Of a DNA stretch of 64,000 bases, positions 44,526 to 57,244 are shown piece by piece. A program made the position numbers and the translations under genes. The stretch spans positions 1 through 64,000 of the forward strand of contig JAECUM010004354.1 of assembly GCA_016617855.1 (NCBI GenBank), given 5' to 3'. This DNA is from Megalonaias nervosa (lineage: Eukaryota > Mollusca > Bivalvia > Unionida > Unionidae). The notes under the pieces are model-generated. The model saw only the letters and a program-made list of their open reading frames with translations, searched no databases and was not told the DNA's origin. The first letter of the stretch is position 1. Each line of letters begins with the position of its first letter.

Positions 44526-44905
44526 AAGGCTAATAATGCCTGACCAAAGGCAAGTGGCTCATAATGCCTGACCAAAGGCAAGTGGCTCATAATGCCTGAC
44601 CCATGACAAGTGGCTAATAATGCCTGACCTATGGCAAGTGGCTAATAATGCCTGACCTATGGCAAGTGGCTAATAATGCCTGACCCATGACAAGTGGCTA
44701 ATAATGCCTGACCTATGGAAAGTGGCTAATAATGCCTGACCTATGGCAAGTGGCTAATAATGCCTGACCCATGACAAGTGGCTAATAATGCCTGACCCAT
44801 GACAAGTGGCTAATAATGCCTGACCTATGGAAAGTGGCTAATAATGCCTGACCTATGGCAAGTGGCTAATAATGTCTGAACTATGACAAGTGACTAACAA
44901 TGCCT
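44526..44905. repeat. 28-bp minisatellite
   Basis: About 13 units of taataatgcctgacctatgg plus caagtggc, with variants (acccatgacaag, ctatggaaag) that recur in alternating order. Confidence 0.95.
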
Positions 44906-45577
44906 GACATGATTCATAGACAAGGAAATATATTAAATGGGGTATTGCCACAAACAATTTCTTTGAACTATCAACCTTTGGATTCTTGATGATCTAGCAA
45001 TAAATTATACACTTTTTGCCACACAAACTCAAGAAAATGAAGCCTCACCCATTATGATACACTAAACTATGACGATTCACCAGTTCTAGCATTTAGAAAT
45101 TCATCGGCCTTTAAAAGGAAAGACCTGGACTAAGTGTGAAGTTTACAATCAAACCAAGCTGATAATAAAAACTAATATTTCCTAATCAAAGACCATTTTT
45201 AAAATATTTTCAAATCACATTATGTATCACAATTACCTTACATGCTGTAAATAAATTGTTTTATCAAAGTGTATTTCCACACCTACATTCCAAAATCTGG
45301 ACAGACTAATAACCTGACCAACATCTCCATTTCTCTCAAAGCATATGACTCTGGGCAATTGTAACATTGTAAAATTAATTTGTACAATGCAACGATGAGG
45401 GCACAAATTTCAGACAAATTAATTCTATGAAGGTTGTTCAATGAAGCTAGTTAATGGAATGCATGCAATTTAAGTATATTGGTCCAGAGTGTGTGATGGT
45501 ACAGTTCAGAGGTAGGTAGTGTTAAGATCCAAAGAGATTCATATTTCTGTATATATTTTGCTGCATGTAACCTGATT

Positions 45578-45730
45578 TCACAAGGCCAGTAGTTTGGAAA
45601 TGTAGTGTGCACACTCCTCCCAGAATTGGTTAACATTTGCTGATGGTATCCCATGCTCCTCCACAAACTCCATCATTGCTAACTTCTCTTCTTTGCTCCA
45701 TTTCTTGTATGATCTATTTTGGTCTCGGAA
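45578..45730 (-). CDS. Possible terminal exon, SANT/Myb-like text
   Basis: After a tgattgcag acceptor the frame gives FRDQNRSYKKWSKEEKLAMM, then EFVEEHGIP and NQFWEECAHYISK and a TGA stop. W-S-K-E-E at the start and the FW..CA..I pattern are reminiscent of SANT/Myb-type helices in transposon-linked proteins. Splicing from the exon-like piece at 46566-46660 would not keep the frame, so the true upstream exon is unknown. Confidence 0.4.
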   Translation of the reverse strand, partial: FRDQNRSYKKWSKEEKLAMMEFVEEHGIPSANVNQFWEECAHYISKLLAL

Positions 45731-46565
45731 CTGCAATCAATAAACAGTTATGAGCTATAATGTTTGAAATTATCTGTAAGTATGAGTTGGTACTTGTCGT
45801 ATAAATCTCTGACTCTGTAACAAATACTTTTATCAAGAATTTGGAAAGACAAATGACTGTTAGTTAAATAGCTATTGCTACTTAATAATGCAAGTATTTA
45901 CCTATTGTCTTCTGAATATAAAGACCACATTTTCAACCCCCACCCTTAATGTTAAAAGGCTGCTAATTGCATAATTAAGAAAATTACCTGCTAACAACTA
46001 TTATAACAACCAAGATAATAAACAGAGTATATAATGAAAATAATACTGAATTACAAGCTATAAGTGAATGAAATGTGTGCTTATATGTCATTTATATCTC
46101 AATGTAACAACACACACGATGTAATACATTGGTTCTGCAACACAGTAAATATAAGTATCACACTGTGTTTGATGTCTGCATATAATAATGGCATGGTAAA
46201 CATTCAGATATATAGAGTGATTCTATGATTTTTCATTACAGTACCTCATTATAATAATAAACACTTTTTATATTCCCGTGTGTATGTTACAAATGCATAA
46301 ATAATGATAAACAATTGATTTTAATTAATACTTATTTACTTGTCTTACTGATGAGTTAAATGCAAAAAATTCATGTATAGTTTTAAGAGAATATCTGTTT
46401 CACTTTTGTAACAGATCTGAGGCACAGTGAGTATCAACATAAAATGAGCATCTCCTTAAACAAAGTCTTGAATGCAAACCTTGATGATAGACATTCAAAC
46501 TTTGTGCAAAGTGCATCAGTACAGAATGTTGCCAACTGCAACTGTAAATACATAGTATAACATAC

Positions 46566-46660
46566 CTCTGTCTGAGGTTCTCTATCTGCAATGGAGTCTT
46601 TCCTGTTGCTGATGACCTCTGCTTTTTACAATAGGTGTGGAAACTAGGATGATGCTCCAT
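46566..46660 (-). CDS. Possible first exon
   Basis: ATG-initiated MEHHPSFHTYCKKQRS, then KTPLQIENLRQ, ending at a gtatgt donor. Its phase does not fit the piece at 45578-45730. No family recognised. Confidence 0.3.
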
Positions 46661-46679
46661 TCTATAAAATCAAATTAGA

Positions 46680-47500
46680 ACATTTCAAGAAACATGTTTT
46701 TTATTTTTTATTCTCACTAGGTATCAAAGAATCAATTCGGTGTATTTTCAAATGACACAATAATTATTATTAATTTTGTAACCATTTTCTGTTGTGAAAA
46801 AAAATATAGATATAACAAAGATATTATTGAAAGCATCTTTTTTATGATAAATGCTTCACATATCTTGTTCTATTGTCACTCTTTAAACATACAATATTAA
46901 ATTTAAGTTCCCTTAACAAAAGGATATTTATTTAACTTAATACCATGAAGATTTCATCATAAACTTTGGCATGTATGTACAGTTTAATTTGATGCTTGAT
47001 CTTTTTTTTTTTAAAAAAAGGTATGCCCATGTAAACACAGAACACCAGAGTAAATAAGATTTTACTAATTTGGTACATTTTGGATGAATCAGTCAAAATG
47101 AGATTTTTCATTCCATTACTCGGTCTCAATCCAAGCCTCCAGCAAACCCGAATAAATGAAGGCTAGTGTTTTGGTTTTAATTAGTGCTAGTTACACATGA
47201 ACAGAGGGATCCTTTACCCACCCACCCACCCCATGCCCTTCTAGATTTCTCCTCTCTGACTCCCTTCACAATTCTTAAACAATTCCTTTAGACTGTGTTG
47301 TTTTATATTGACTCCTCTTATTTCTAATGTTTATATAATCTAACATAAAGTCATGAATGACGTTTTATCTCTATTTCCAAAAAAGGTGATATCCGAAACT
47401 GAATAAGTCCTTTTACTGCAAAAACATGTACCTTTTTATTTACAAAGTGCCCCTGAGTCATTCAACCAAATTACTACTCTCTTTAAGGAACTACTAGCTA
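46680..47500. other. No gene seen
   Basis: AT-rich; no supported gene or repeat apart from poly-T/A runs near 47003-47017. Confidence 0.6.
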
Positions 47501-47504
47501 AATC

Positions 47505-48475
47505 ATGATTAATCTTTGGCAAAACCTGTGCTGTTACATAGAACAATATATTAATATCAATGTAAAAGTGATCAAAGAATTTATTGCAAATGGAACATTG
47601 AGATGATGCTGTCTAAATTGTTCAATTTTTGGCAACATTTGCCCCCCCCCCCCCTTCATAAACGGAATTTGGTATTGATCTTTGGCCAACTAAGGATGTC
47701 AGCTATCACCTTATATCAACTCCGACGTAATAATTATCAAGTAATCGATAGCAAATGGAATATCGTATATGATGCAGTCGAAATGTTCAATATTTGACAA
47801 AATATCGTCACTATCGCCCCTTCGTTGAAGAGGGCTGTTATATCGATCCTAATATTTGACAAAATTTGGGCTGTCATGGAAAACGATATATACGTATTTA
47901 TGTAAAATTTATCAAGGAATTCATTGCAACTAGAATATTTTAGATGACGCAGTGTGAAATGGGCAATATTTGCAAAACAATCGTTACCCTCACCCCTGGT
48001 AAAAAGGGGAAGATATTATCGTCTTAATCTTTGGCAAAATTAGAGCTGCCGTGCATAACCTCATATCAATTTCGACGTAAAATTTATCAAGGAATCGATT
48101 GGAAAAGGAATTTTGAGATGACGTTGTGAGAAATGTGCAATATTAGCAAAATATTGTTGTGTGTATCCCTGTACTTCATCTTCGCCTAATTGTATAAATA
48201 TTTGTAAAAATACCTACGTCGCCGATTTGCTGGTTAAGCTTGAACACAAGATAACGACTGCTATAGTTCAAATCGAAAGTATTAGTAAAGTTCGCATTGT
48301 ATCACTAACAAACAGAATATTAAAGGAATAAATGTGCCACGGTTAGATTAACGAGATCTCTCCATACGAGGCCATTTGTTTTGATCACGTGACAATATGG
48401 CGTCGGCGTTCACCTGACTTAGTATAGCGGAGTGCGACGCAGGAAGCATGCTAAGCAGGGAACCAGACTAACGAG
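47505..48475 (-). mobile_element. Repeat P, copy 2, uninterrupted
   Basis: Reverse complement of 30171-30810 joined to 32212 onward, at high similarity (for example gatctctccatacgaggcc and cgacgtaggtatttttac are shared). Four ~150-160-bp internal units are visible. It gives the pre-insertion structure for copy 1. Directly to the right, 48475-48530 repeats the last ~60 bp of the element (ggccatttgttttgataacg) once more. Confidence 0.8.
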
Positions 48476-48545
48476 GCCATTTGTTTTGATAACGTGACAA
48501 TATGGCGTTGGCGTTCACCTGACTTTGACAGGCCATAGAACACAA

Positions 48546-51317
48546 TTAATTTTACTATATATTCTCTACATTTGTTTCTCAGTACTGAACTTTCCACTGT
48601 GTGACAATCAATACAAATCATATGTTAATCTAAAATACCTTCAAAGATGACTTCAGGGTGAAGTTCTTGTCAAGGATTGACCTGCATTTTTTTGAGAGGT
48701 TGAATTGTAAACAAAACACCATGCAATGGAACACAGATTTCACTTCCGGATCATCACCAAGGCCTTATTACTCACTGTGCACTGTCGCCGAAATACACAG
48801 AGACAACCACACCATAAGCTCATATTCTAAAGAATAAACAGTTGCCTTTAAATCCATACCAAGAATGCCTAAATCTAACTCTTGTATCACCACCAAACGG
48901 AGACAGGAAAAAAATGCTCTAAAAATAGACTGGGACTACATTCGTGGGTACTGAACCGGAACTATTAATTGTGACCTGAGGCCAGTTTCACTATTATGCA
49001 TAAGCTAGCCCCGGGGAAGACAGAGTAACTCACCGTGCGTCAAGTCTTCGGATGACAAAGTGTTAGAGGAGTAATCTTGAATTAAATATCTCATTTATTA
49101 TGTTGCTTCACTCTTTAATGTTAAAATTATGAGGAGACGTTCTCAGCTATCGACAAGTTAAAGGACATACACAAAAACCAGCTACAGCTGTTGAATAACT
49201 GATAGAAGCCATTTCTACAGGTATGTAGATTTTATTTATCTATCTGTCTAAACGAAAACTTACATTATGGCTCGCTAGCAGTCAACAAGAAATCAGCTTA
49301 TTGTACAGCACGTAGTATACCAGGTGGTGCACTTTAGCGAACGAGGCAGTGCATTATAGTGAACAAGGTAATGAACTGTAGTGATTAACGTAGTTTACTA
49401 TAATCAACAAGTGAACTTTAGTGAACAACGTAGTCAGCAAGGTAGTGAACTGTAGTAATTAGTGTAGTTTGCTATAATCAACAAGGTAGTAAACAACGTA
49501 GTTTACTATAATCAATAAGGTAATTCACATTTTTTCTCCATTTCGACACAACATGTCGACAACTGCACCTTAATATGTTATATTGTTTCACATATATTCA
49601 TACATAGAATATGAAAACTTAACAAACTATCCAAGCTTTGTAAAATTAATTTCAAGATGAACGATGCAGGGAAATATTACACAAAAGTTTTTAGATTTGG
49701 TACATTGTGTCTTGAACCCATTATTGAGGTACCAACAAAATGATCAGAGATTTAAAACTCAAGATTCATTAATTAATAAAGTTTAGAAAACTGAATTAAC
49801 AATTGTGGTATAATAGATAGTTCAGCATGTACAGAGAGACATGTGAACAGAAAATATCAATATTCCAAACTCTTCATTCAGCTGATCGCGATAATGTTTG
49901 GGACTAAAATTCTGCCATTATCATTATTACCAAAATGCATACATAACTGTGTTTTTGTCTTCATCATAAAATGCTGCTTATGACCAAAACAGGCCTTCGT
50001 AGCTTTTTTTAGGAACAACTATCAAGGTTGTTCAGGACTGACTAGAATCCGTTTTATTCCCAAAAAGCATGTCCAGAAAAATAGTAGATGTTCACTTTCT
50101 CCAAATTGTATACAAAATCCACTTCTCCTTGCCACTAAATGAGTGTAAGTGGCATTTCATTTTCGGTACATACCGACTCCACAATACTGTACACTGCATC
50201 AAAGTATGTGGACAAGAATGTATGGAAGATAAGATATTCTTTCACGCATACGTTACTAATTGGTGCTTGATACCTTACTGAAAGAAATAAGACAAAACTA
50301 TTGCCATACTTTTAACCATTTCTTTACAATCAAAGTACCACCCCGACCCCCACCTGTACAGAATGTTGCTTTACCATTAGCCCCTACTAATGACAAATAA
50401 GCTTGGCGTTACAACTCTATTGTCCTAAATTGAGTAACAGAAAGAAGCAAAAAACTTGCGAAACGTAACAAACAATTTAATTATCAAAAGTAAAATGTGA
50501 AAATTGAAGAGGAACTTACAGTATAATGAATTGATTCCAAAATAATCCTACAAATTCTACTCAAGTCCAAAAGAATCGAATGTTCAGAACGAAGTTCAAA
50601 TCCTCGAATGTACTAGGATACCAACAGTCCTGATGTATCAAAATGGTATTGTCCAGAAATCATTTGAATATTTCACAATAGTCCCAGAACCATATATAGT
50701 CCAATGGGCACTTTGTCTTTTCAATGAATAATCTAAACAAATGTTTCCTCTCAGCTAATATCTAACACTACATTAAATGCATTTGTAGGCTCATGGTACA
50801 ACAAGAACGAATGAAATAAGAATGAAATAATTGTCCAGCCCTACCCACTTATATGCAAGCATTGGGGTGAAAACACATTTTGCTACGTTACATTTCGCTA
50901 ATATCCCACATCGTAAAAGAACCCACCTGACCTAACCCATCCAATGGGAAATAGTTTAATTCTTCTAAAAAACCACCTGAGAGACCTATCCAATAGGAAA
51001 CAACCACAAACTTGTAAACACGTTTTATTATTAATATTATTATTTATGATGGTAAACACCTAAGTAAACACTTATTTATAGATCATACGCAATCAACACT
51101 TAATATTTTAAAATACAATTTTATACGCATATACAAAAATTAGTTATCTAATATCTTGATTATAGATTACCATTACAATTTACATTTATGTACAAAACTA
51201 ACACATAATATAGATACCGTCGTGAACCGAGATTGACAAAAAATTATAAATACACCTATCATTAGACATTTTCACCGTGTCCAATCTCACCAAAGTAACT
51301 ACTGCAATACACACACA

Positions 51318-51363
<46 letters not shown>

Positions 51364-52370
51364 TCCAAATAAAGTATTTTCTAGTCGGAAGAGGCTAATT
51401 TTCATTTTACTGTGGCCGAACTTAAAATTTTATGCAACTACTGTGAGTTGAATCTCTTGAGATCGAACATTAAAATGGCCCAGACCTCTAATAACCCTAG
51501 ACAATCAGTTAAGAGTTATTTGACAACACGTGTTATTATGGATGCTTTATGAATAATGGGTACGAAGGGAAATAATTATGATATTTCGAGAGGAAGACGA
51601 AATGTTCGAGAATGTGTGCACATGCATACAAATGTATGCAACTTGGTCAATTAATTCAGTCTCAGATTTCATAATGGGTTTCCACTTGCGCACATACACC
51701 TGTGTGACATCTTGAATTGCTGGAAGGCAGATCACATACAGACATCTCAGTGAACAAGCGTTTTTAATAACAAAGGGCTGAAAGATGAATCCGATTTTAC
51801 CTGCACCGATAGGTGAACAAAGTTACATACATGTTTTTTGCTCCGAGTCGGTGGACATACTTTTATAGTTTGGTATGACGGCCTCGACGTATTCATAAGC
51901 CATATCAAAAAGTTATTTTATCCGATTCCGTACACAACACGAATGCGGTTTCGAATTCATGATCCCCTCGTTTTCGCTCTCTAAATATAGCTCAAACCCT
52001 CAGTAGTAAGGGAAATGGAGACTTCTATCTCGAAGACCTCACCCCACCCTCCAAACAAATATAAATTACCATCTCGGAGACCCACCAACCCCTATCCCAA
52101 AACGACTTACAGTTGTTAGCTAGGAGATTTCTACCTCAAATATAATCCAAGACCTTTACCCACCTCCAAACAAATATAAATTACCATCTCTGAGACCCTC
52201 CAAATAAATATAAATTACCATCTCGGAGACCCACCAACCCCTATCCCAAAACGACTTACAGTTTTTAGCTAGGAGATTTCTAGCTCAGGACCTCTACCCC
52301 CTTCAAACAAATACGAATCACGCGTAGGATTTATTCGCTGGAGTAAGAATGTAAGTGAAACATTATTTCT
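48546..52370. other. No gene seen; short repeats only
   Basis: Contains degenerate repeats around gaacaaggtagtgaactgta (49330-49525) and a GT run at 51323-51358. Open frames are short and without motifs. The left end of the Polinton must lie in or just right of its end, but no terminal inverted repeat could be fixed. Confidence 0.55.
52050..52290. repeat. Duplicated ~130-bp block left of the polymerase gene
   Basis: caaatataaattaccatctc, ggagacccaccaacccctat and aaacgacttacag recur two to three times in order. Could be tandem repeats inside a Polinton terminal repeat; that is inference because the other end of the element is outside the window. Confidence 0.7.
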
Positions 52371-52375
52371 AAACT

Positions 52376-52810
52376 TTAGACCTCATCACCAATTATCAAT
52401 GTTTCAACCGTTGATATTAGAAATATTTCATCATCACGATAATAGAGACAGAATTTTACTTTGCCGCTCACACAGCGACGACATTGGAACAAATCTTTTA
52501 TTTGCAGCTTGTTAAGAGGATATCTTTTGTCGATAAAATATACTTTTGACCGATCGAGATCGATGGCAAGTTTAGTATATTTTTGTTGACTGATTGGATC
52601 ATGAAAGTTTTTAAATCCTGCTGATAACTTTTGGCTCAGTTGTTCAAGGTAATTGAAATACTCGCTGTCACCAGATCTGATAAGCGAAAGTTTTAGCTTG
52701 TCACGAGCTGCAGCAAAACATATACCTGATATTTCATTATTAATTTCAACTGTCAACTGTTTGCCGTCTATCATTAGATATTTGATCTTGCTATTGTAGC
52801 TATTTGTCAC
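52376..52810 (-). CDS. Unknown protein downstream of polymerase B
   Basis: 144 codons, intact, charged, rich in Lys, Asp and Tyr, without membrane segment or signal peptide. Contains FQCRRCVSGKVKFCLYYRDD with three Cys that might be part of a metal site. It begins about 50 bp after the polymerase stop on the same strand, so it is probably an element gene. I do not recognise the family. Confidence 0.55.
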   Translation of the reverse strand: MTNSYNSKIKYLMIDGKQLTVEINNEISGICFAAARDKLKLSLIRSGDSEYFNYLEQLSQKLSAGFKNFHDPISQQKYTKLAIDLDRSKVYFIDKRYPLNKLQIKDLFQCRRCVSGKVKFCLYYRDDEIFLISTVETLIIGDEV

Positions 52811-52857
52811 TCAAATTTTCAAACATTATTTTTATTGTTCACACAAAATTACATACC

Positions 52858-55800
52858 CTAGCCGTCGAATATAATATCGAGTATAGATCTATTATCACAA
52901 AAATGCCCAAGTGCAAATGTATCTACTCCATTTTCACAATAACGTTTGTCGTCAAAATTACTTAAACCGCGTTTGATAATGACATCTATTTCGAGTTTAT
53001 GATGATTTGTTCGAATAGCCATTGCTCTTATAAAACTAACGCCGCCATCAAGTGCGTACTTGTAATTATCAAAGTTCATAAACTTTTTAACAAAATCGTG
53101 AGGCAGACCTTTTGCTTTCCTTTTTTGTTATTTTATTATTGTCTAGCAATACGGCGTACATTTTACTGCGCAATCCAATAAAGTATTTGATGATGCTCGA
53201 GTTCATTTCATCTTTGAACTTACCAATAACCTTTTTATTTGTGTCATCATGAAATTTACTGTCACGAGGGTAATCGGAAAGATCAAACAGATGTCGATTA
53301 TCGTATATATCCTGATAGACGTCCTCACATTCGATTTCATACACGAGCGAGTCGGTATCAGTAAACAATAGTCTACTTGACGGCCACTGATTTTTAACAA
53401 AATTGTAATGAAAATCGTACATGAGCCACTTCGATAAATCTAACACGGAAGCTCCAACGTAAATTGGCTTATTTAGTTTTAGATTTGTTTTTCTTCTTTG
53501 TATCGCGACAAGATTTTTATTAAAAATTTTCATACTAACAAAATCATCGTCTGACACAAGTTTATTCCTGCGATTGATATCATTGACTAGCTCGATATTT
53601 ACTCGTTTTCTAATATTTTCCATTGTCTTACCAAAAACGGAGTTGTTCATAAGCTTAAAGAAGTTTTTTCAAAATCGGTTTTCGCTACAGCTCTTCTCGA
53701 AGTGTTTAACTTAATATAACCTTTCATCCAAGGTGACTGATTAAACTTTAAAACTCTATTAACTTTTCTCAAAAACAAGGCCAGCATCTACTGCTTGTTT
53801 TAAAACTCTGTAATGCAAAACATAATTTTTCTTATCGAGTAAATTTGGTACTAGTTTTTTTACCATAGAATTTTGTCTAGGTGATGCCATTGCTTGTTGT
53901 TCTTGAGGTAACATACTGTAATCTATTACCATTGATTCCGCACAGAAAGGATAATCGTTGTGTAAATTGTGTAGCGAAGTTGGATAATCAAGATCAACTT
54001 CAACGAAAAACGAAATATCGTCGGGTATCGTTTTTTTTCTATCTCCGATAGAAATTGGTCAGTCGTAATCCAACGAAATCTACCAAAGGGCATTGGTTCT
54101 GCTATAGAATAACCGTACAAATTATTACAATCTAGATAAATTATATACTTCGAAGGAAGCTTAGGATTGTACTCTTTCAGGTATTTGTTGTTTGCTTCGG
54201 AATATTTCTTTGTTATAACGCTAATACCGCCTCTGATACCTTTTTCGATAAAATTAAACATATCAACGTCAGTCAGTAATTCTAACCTTACTTTACTAAA
54301 CTTTAACAGAGCGTCCCAAGATAACCCAGGGGGAGAGTAATACCAACAAGGATCAAGCCCGTAATTGTTATAACTAACTTTTCGAAAACTTTCAAATACG
54401 TCCGCCAGCAATAACACGTCAGTTTTCAAGTACAAATCATGATAATCACCAAACGTCTTGCAATCAAATTCTTTCCAAATATCTTGTGCGTACTTATACT
54501 CGCTATCAGTTATGTTTTCGTTTTTTTGTTGCGAATAAAATTTATCCTTGTCAGGTAAAGACGTTTCATCAAATTTACTCCAATCGTCGAGGTACTCATA
54601 CGGAAATACTCCCTTTTTTGTCAATAGATTAAATTTATCTCCAAAACAGTCTCGTAGGTTATTAAACTCGCTACAACCTTTCACTAGTTCATCCAATGAT
54701 GCTGCCATAAACTGAAAGCTGTCAATAAAACACAACTTACCTAAAGTAACTGACATATATTTTTCAAAATTATTCGGAATACACTTGATTACGTTATCAA
54801 GTTTTAAACGAGATTTTATTTCAGGATCACCAAAAGCTTCTACGATAATGTGACTATCATATCCTCTGAAATTGTGAAGAACAACTGGAATAAAATCTGG
54901 AGCGTGAAATTTTAAATTACACTTATCATGAGCCGCTCCACGATACTGTCCTGTTGGATGACAATGGTCACGTACTTTTTTATTATCAGAAACGTCAAAA
55001 GCTTTTTCACAAATATGACAAAATTCCGCTTGTTTGTGATCAGATTGTTGTTGAGATGTTAGTTTTATCATTGGAGTTATTCTTTTCAAGCGATTAAATA
55101 TATCATCAACTTCGCTAATTAAATGCTTGAGAAGCCAAACAGCTGGATTTTTACCGCGATATAATTTGATTGGTTTGGATAAGCTCGAATCAGCACAGCA
55201 AACTATTTTGTACGCCACTCCGCATGGAACATGATTTTGAGTTTTTCTTGTACTCGATTGGTTAGGATTATTTTCTACGCCGAGTACAGGCTGAAGTAAG
55301 CATTCGAAATCAGCGTATATAACGAAAGGAATTTTTAGTTTATGATTATTATTGACAAACTGTAATAAATTATTTTCTTTGGACGGCATTGTTATTCGTT
55401 GTACGTCACTACAGTAAAGCAAATGCTTTTGTAATGTTTCATTGCCAGAGCAACCGTGCAAGCAGCGATAACAGAAGAACTTTTTATTGTTTTGTTTACT
55501 ATACTGTCTGCCAACTAGTCCATTAAAGTTTTTAATCCAAACGTAATGATTTTTATAAAACAGCAAGTTTATTGTCGATTGTGAAGCTTTTTCTGAAATA
55601 TATCTCGGATAGACGTTTTCTTTTTCATCTAGTCCGAAAACATTCATTTTAACATTATTTTGCTTTTCAAACTTTGGTATTTGATTTTCTGCAACTGGAA
55701 AGTCAATACCATTAAAATTTAATTTTGATACGTGACTAAAATACTTGTCAACGCGATCAGCATTTTGTTCTGCTGGAAATAGCGCAGAAAGAATAGCCCA

Positions 55801-56200
55801 CTGAAAACATCTGTTATCGAGGTTTTTTACGTTTATACAGCATTTTTTATTTTTTATCTTTTGTGGTAGGTCAGTATACGAACTACCGCGTAATACGTTA
55901 TATTTTATTGTGTGAAATAAAATTTCAGTAATAATTTCAAACTTCCAACCCGGACCCGATTCGGTAAATTCTTCTATCTTTTTCCAAATTTCCTAGTGTA
56001 TTTCATCAGCTAGTGATGAAAGATTAGTCCCAAGCAAAACACGCCTTGATTTTGCGTTAATGTAAGGGTCTGCAATTTCCTCGCTAGTCCCAAGTAGCTT
56101 TGAAAATATAACGTGATATTGCACTAATATTCTCAGACCATTATGTTTTTCAAGTTCACGTTTTACAGTTGGCTCTAGCAAATGATAGAGATTTGTTGCA
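52858..56200 (-). pseudogene. Protein-primed family B DNA polymerase of the Polinton, broken
   Basis: Full-length architecture is visible: N-terminal region with LLEPTVKRELEKHNG and EIADPYIN (about 56180-56010), exonuclease start FVIYADFECL (near 55310), a CHICEKAF / VRDHCH zinc site, the TPR region DLYLKTDVLLLADVFE, motif A zone YIIYLDCNNLYGYS, motif B NSVFGKTMENIRKR (near 53640) and motif C LFTDTDSLVYE (near 53360). It would copy the element by protein priming. Breaks: TAG at 55993-55995 and frameshifts at an 8-T run (54031-54038), near 53766-53771, near 53672-53677 and near 53118-53135. The ends fit the family; the exact start is not certain. Confidence 0.9.
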
Positions 56201-56403
56201 GTGAAATTTACCAGCAGGAAAATGTGAGAAAAGGACGAGGTGGTGGTATTAATTTTAGATGTCCGGTAAAACCTGTTGTTTCATTTAATCTCGAAACAGA
56301 TCAGAAAATCAAATTTCCTTCAATCTCATCTGCTGCTCAGTACCTAAAAAAAAGTTTCCGCGACGTAAAGTTGTCACAAATGCCGTTAATGACATCTGGG
56401 CAA
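56182..56403 (+). CDS. NUMOD1-like segment upstream of the integrase
   Basis: Frame with a GRGGG stretch, then KPVVSFNLETDQKIKF and PSISSAAQYLKK. The order VVSFNLET....FPSI..AA.YL fits the NUMOD1 DNA-binding motif known from homing-endonuclease and viral proteins. It is antisense to the polymerase 5' end at its start, and it overlaps the integrase core in another frame at its end. It may be a genuine small gene, or the upstream part of a fusion left by a deletion that removed the integrase N-terminus. Confidence 0.45.
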
Positions 56404-56850
56404 TAGATTTAGTTGATGTGTCAAATCTTGCTCAGTTTAATGATAATAAAAAATACTTGTTTAACGTTGTAGATGTTTTTAGTAAATATGCTTTTAGTGT
56501 TCCAGTTTCAGATAAGACAGGAACGTCAATAACTGACGCGCTAAAACAGGTTATCGTTAGTACAGAAAGAAAACCAAATAGAATCTGGACCGATCACGGG
56601 GCAGAATTTTTCAATAAAAAGTTCGATCAGTTTTTGCTCCAAAATAATATTAAAAAGTATGTTACAGGGAACGAGGGTAAAAGCGTTGTCGTCGAGCGAT
56701 TTAATCGATTTAATTTAATGAAAAAATACATAAATATCTGACAGCTAAAAACACAAACAGGTATACTGATGAGCTTTCGCAGATAGTTGACGAATATAGT
56801 AACACGAAGCACAGAACCACTAAAATGTCGCCAAATGACGCAATTAAAAT
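56353..56850 (+). pseudogene. Polinton integrase (retroviral-type, rve core), truncated
   Basis: RRKVVTNAVNDIWAIDLVDV starts the core; first Asp in AIDLVD, second in WTDHGAEF, Glu in VVVERFNR, the D,D-35-E triad of a retroviral-type integrase. After about 56715 the frame shifts and continues with YTDELSQIVDEY and NTKHRTTKMSPNDAIK. The usual N-terminal HHCC zinc region and C-terminal chromodomain are not seen. Plus strand, opposite to its neighbours; its 3' end abuts the tail of a minus-strand gene. Confidence 0.85.
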
Positions 56851-57229
56851 TCCAATATTAGCAATGTCCAGCCTCCTTTTGGTTTTGGCAATTTGCCAAT
56901 TACTTTATGTATGTCTATACCTGTTCCTATTATTTCTCTGTTGTTGCATTGTTGACAGTATGTTACAATTTTATTTTGCTCAAGACATAAATCTCTATCA
57001 CAAGCACACTTGCATCTCATTATATTAATTAGTCGTCTACTAAAATAACGTCGGGACATCCAGCTCCCAACGACTTTATCGCTGGGGATAATTTCTTTAA
57101 AAACATACTTTTTATTTTTCCACAAATTGCGCAAAGACTTTTCAGCATCGTCCTGTTGTTCTTTGTTTTTTCTGTTGTTTCTTTGATATTTTCTGTTTCA
57201 GTTTTACATTTGAGACAATATGTTGACAT
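56844..57229 (-). pseudogene. Zinc-ribbon protein with truncated PLA2-like start
   Basis: Begins MSTYCLKCKTETENI, with KSLCAICGKIK completing two CxxC pairs (a DUF5679-type ribbon common in Polintons). The frame shifts near 57030-57130, then another frame reads CKCACDRDLC and KLPKPKGGWTL. In related elements KLPKPKGGWTLP opens a phospholipase-A2-like domain; here it stops at 56844 against the integrase end. A deletion joining the two convergent genes is likely. Confidence 0.6.
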
Positions 57230-57244
57230 TATATATTTGTAAGT

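Noticed and set aside
51985..52290. Left terminal inverted repeat of the Polinton
   Set aside because: Repeated blocks exist here, but without the right end of the element no inverted partner can be shown.
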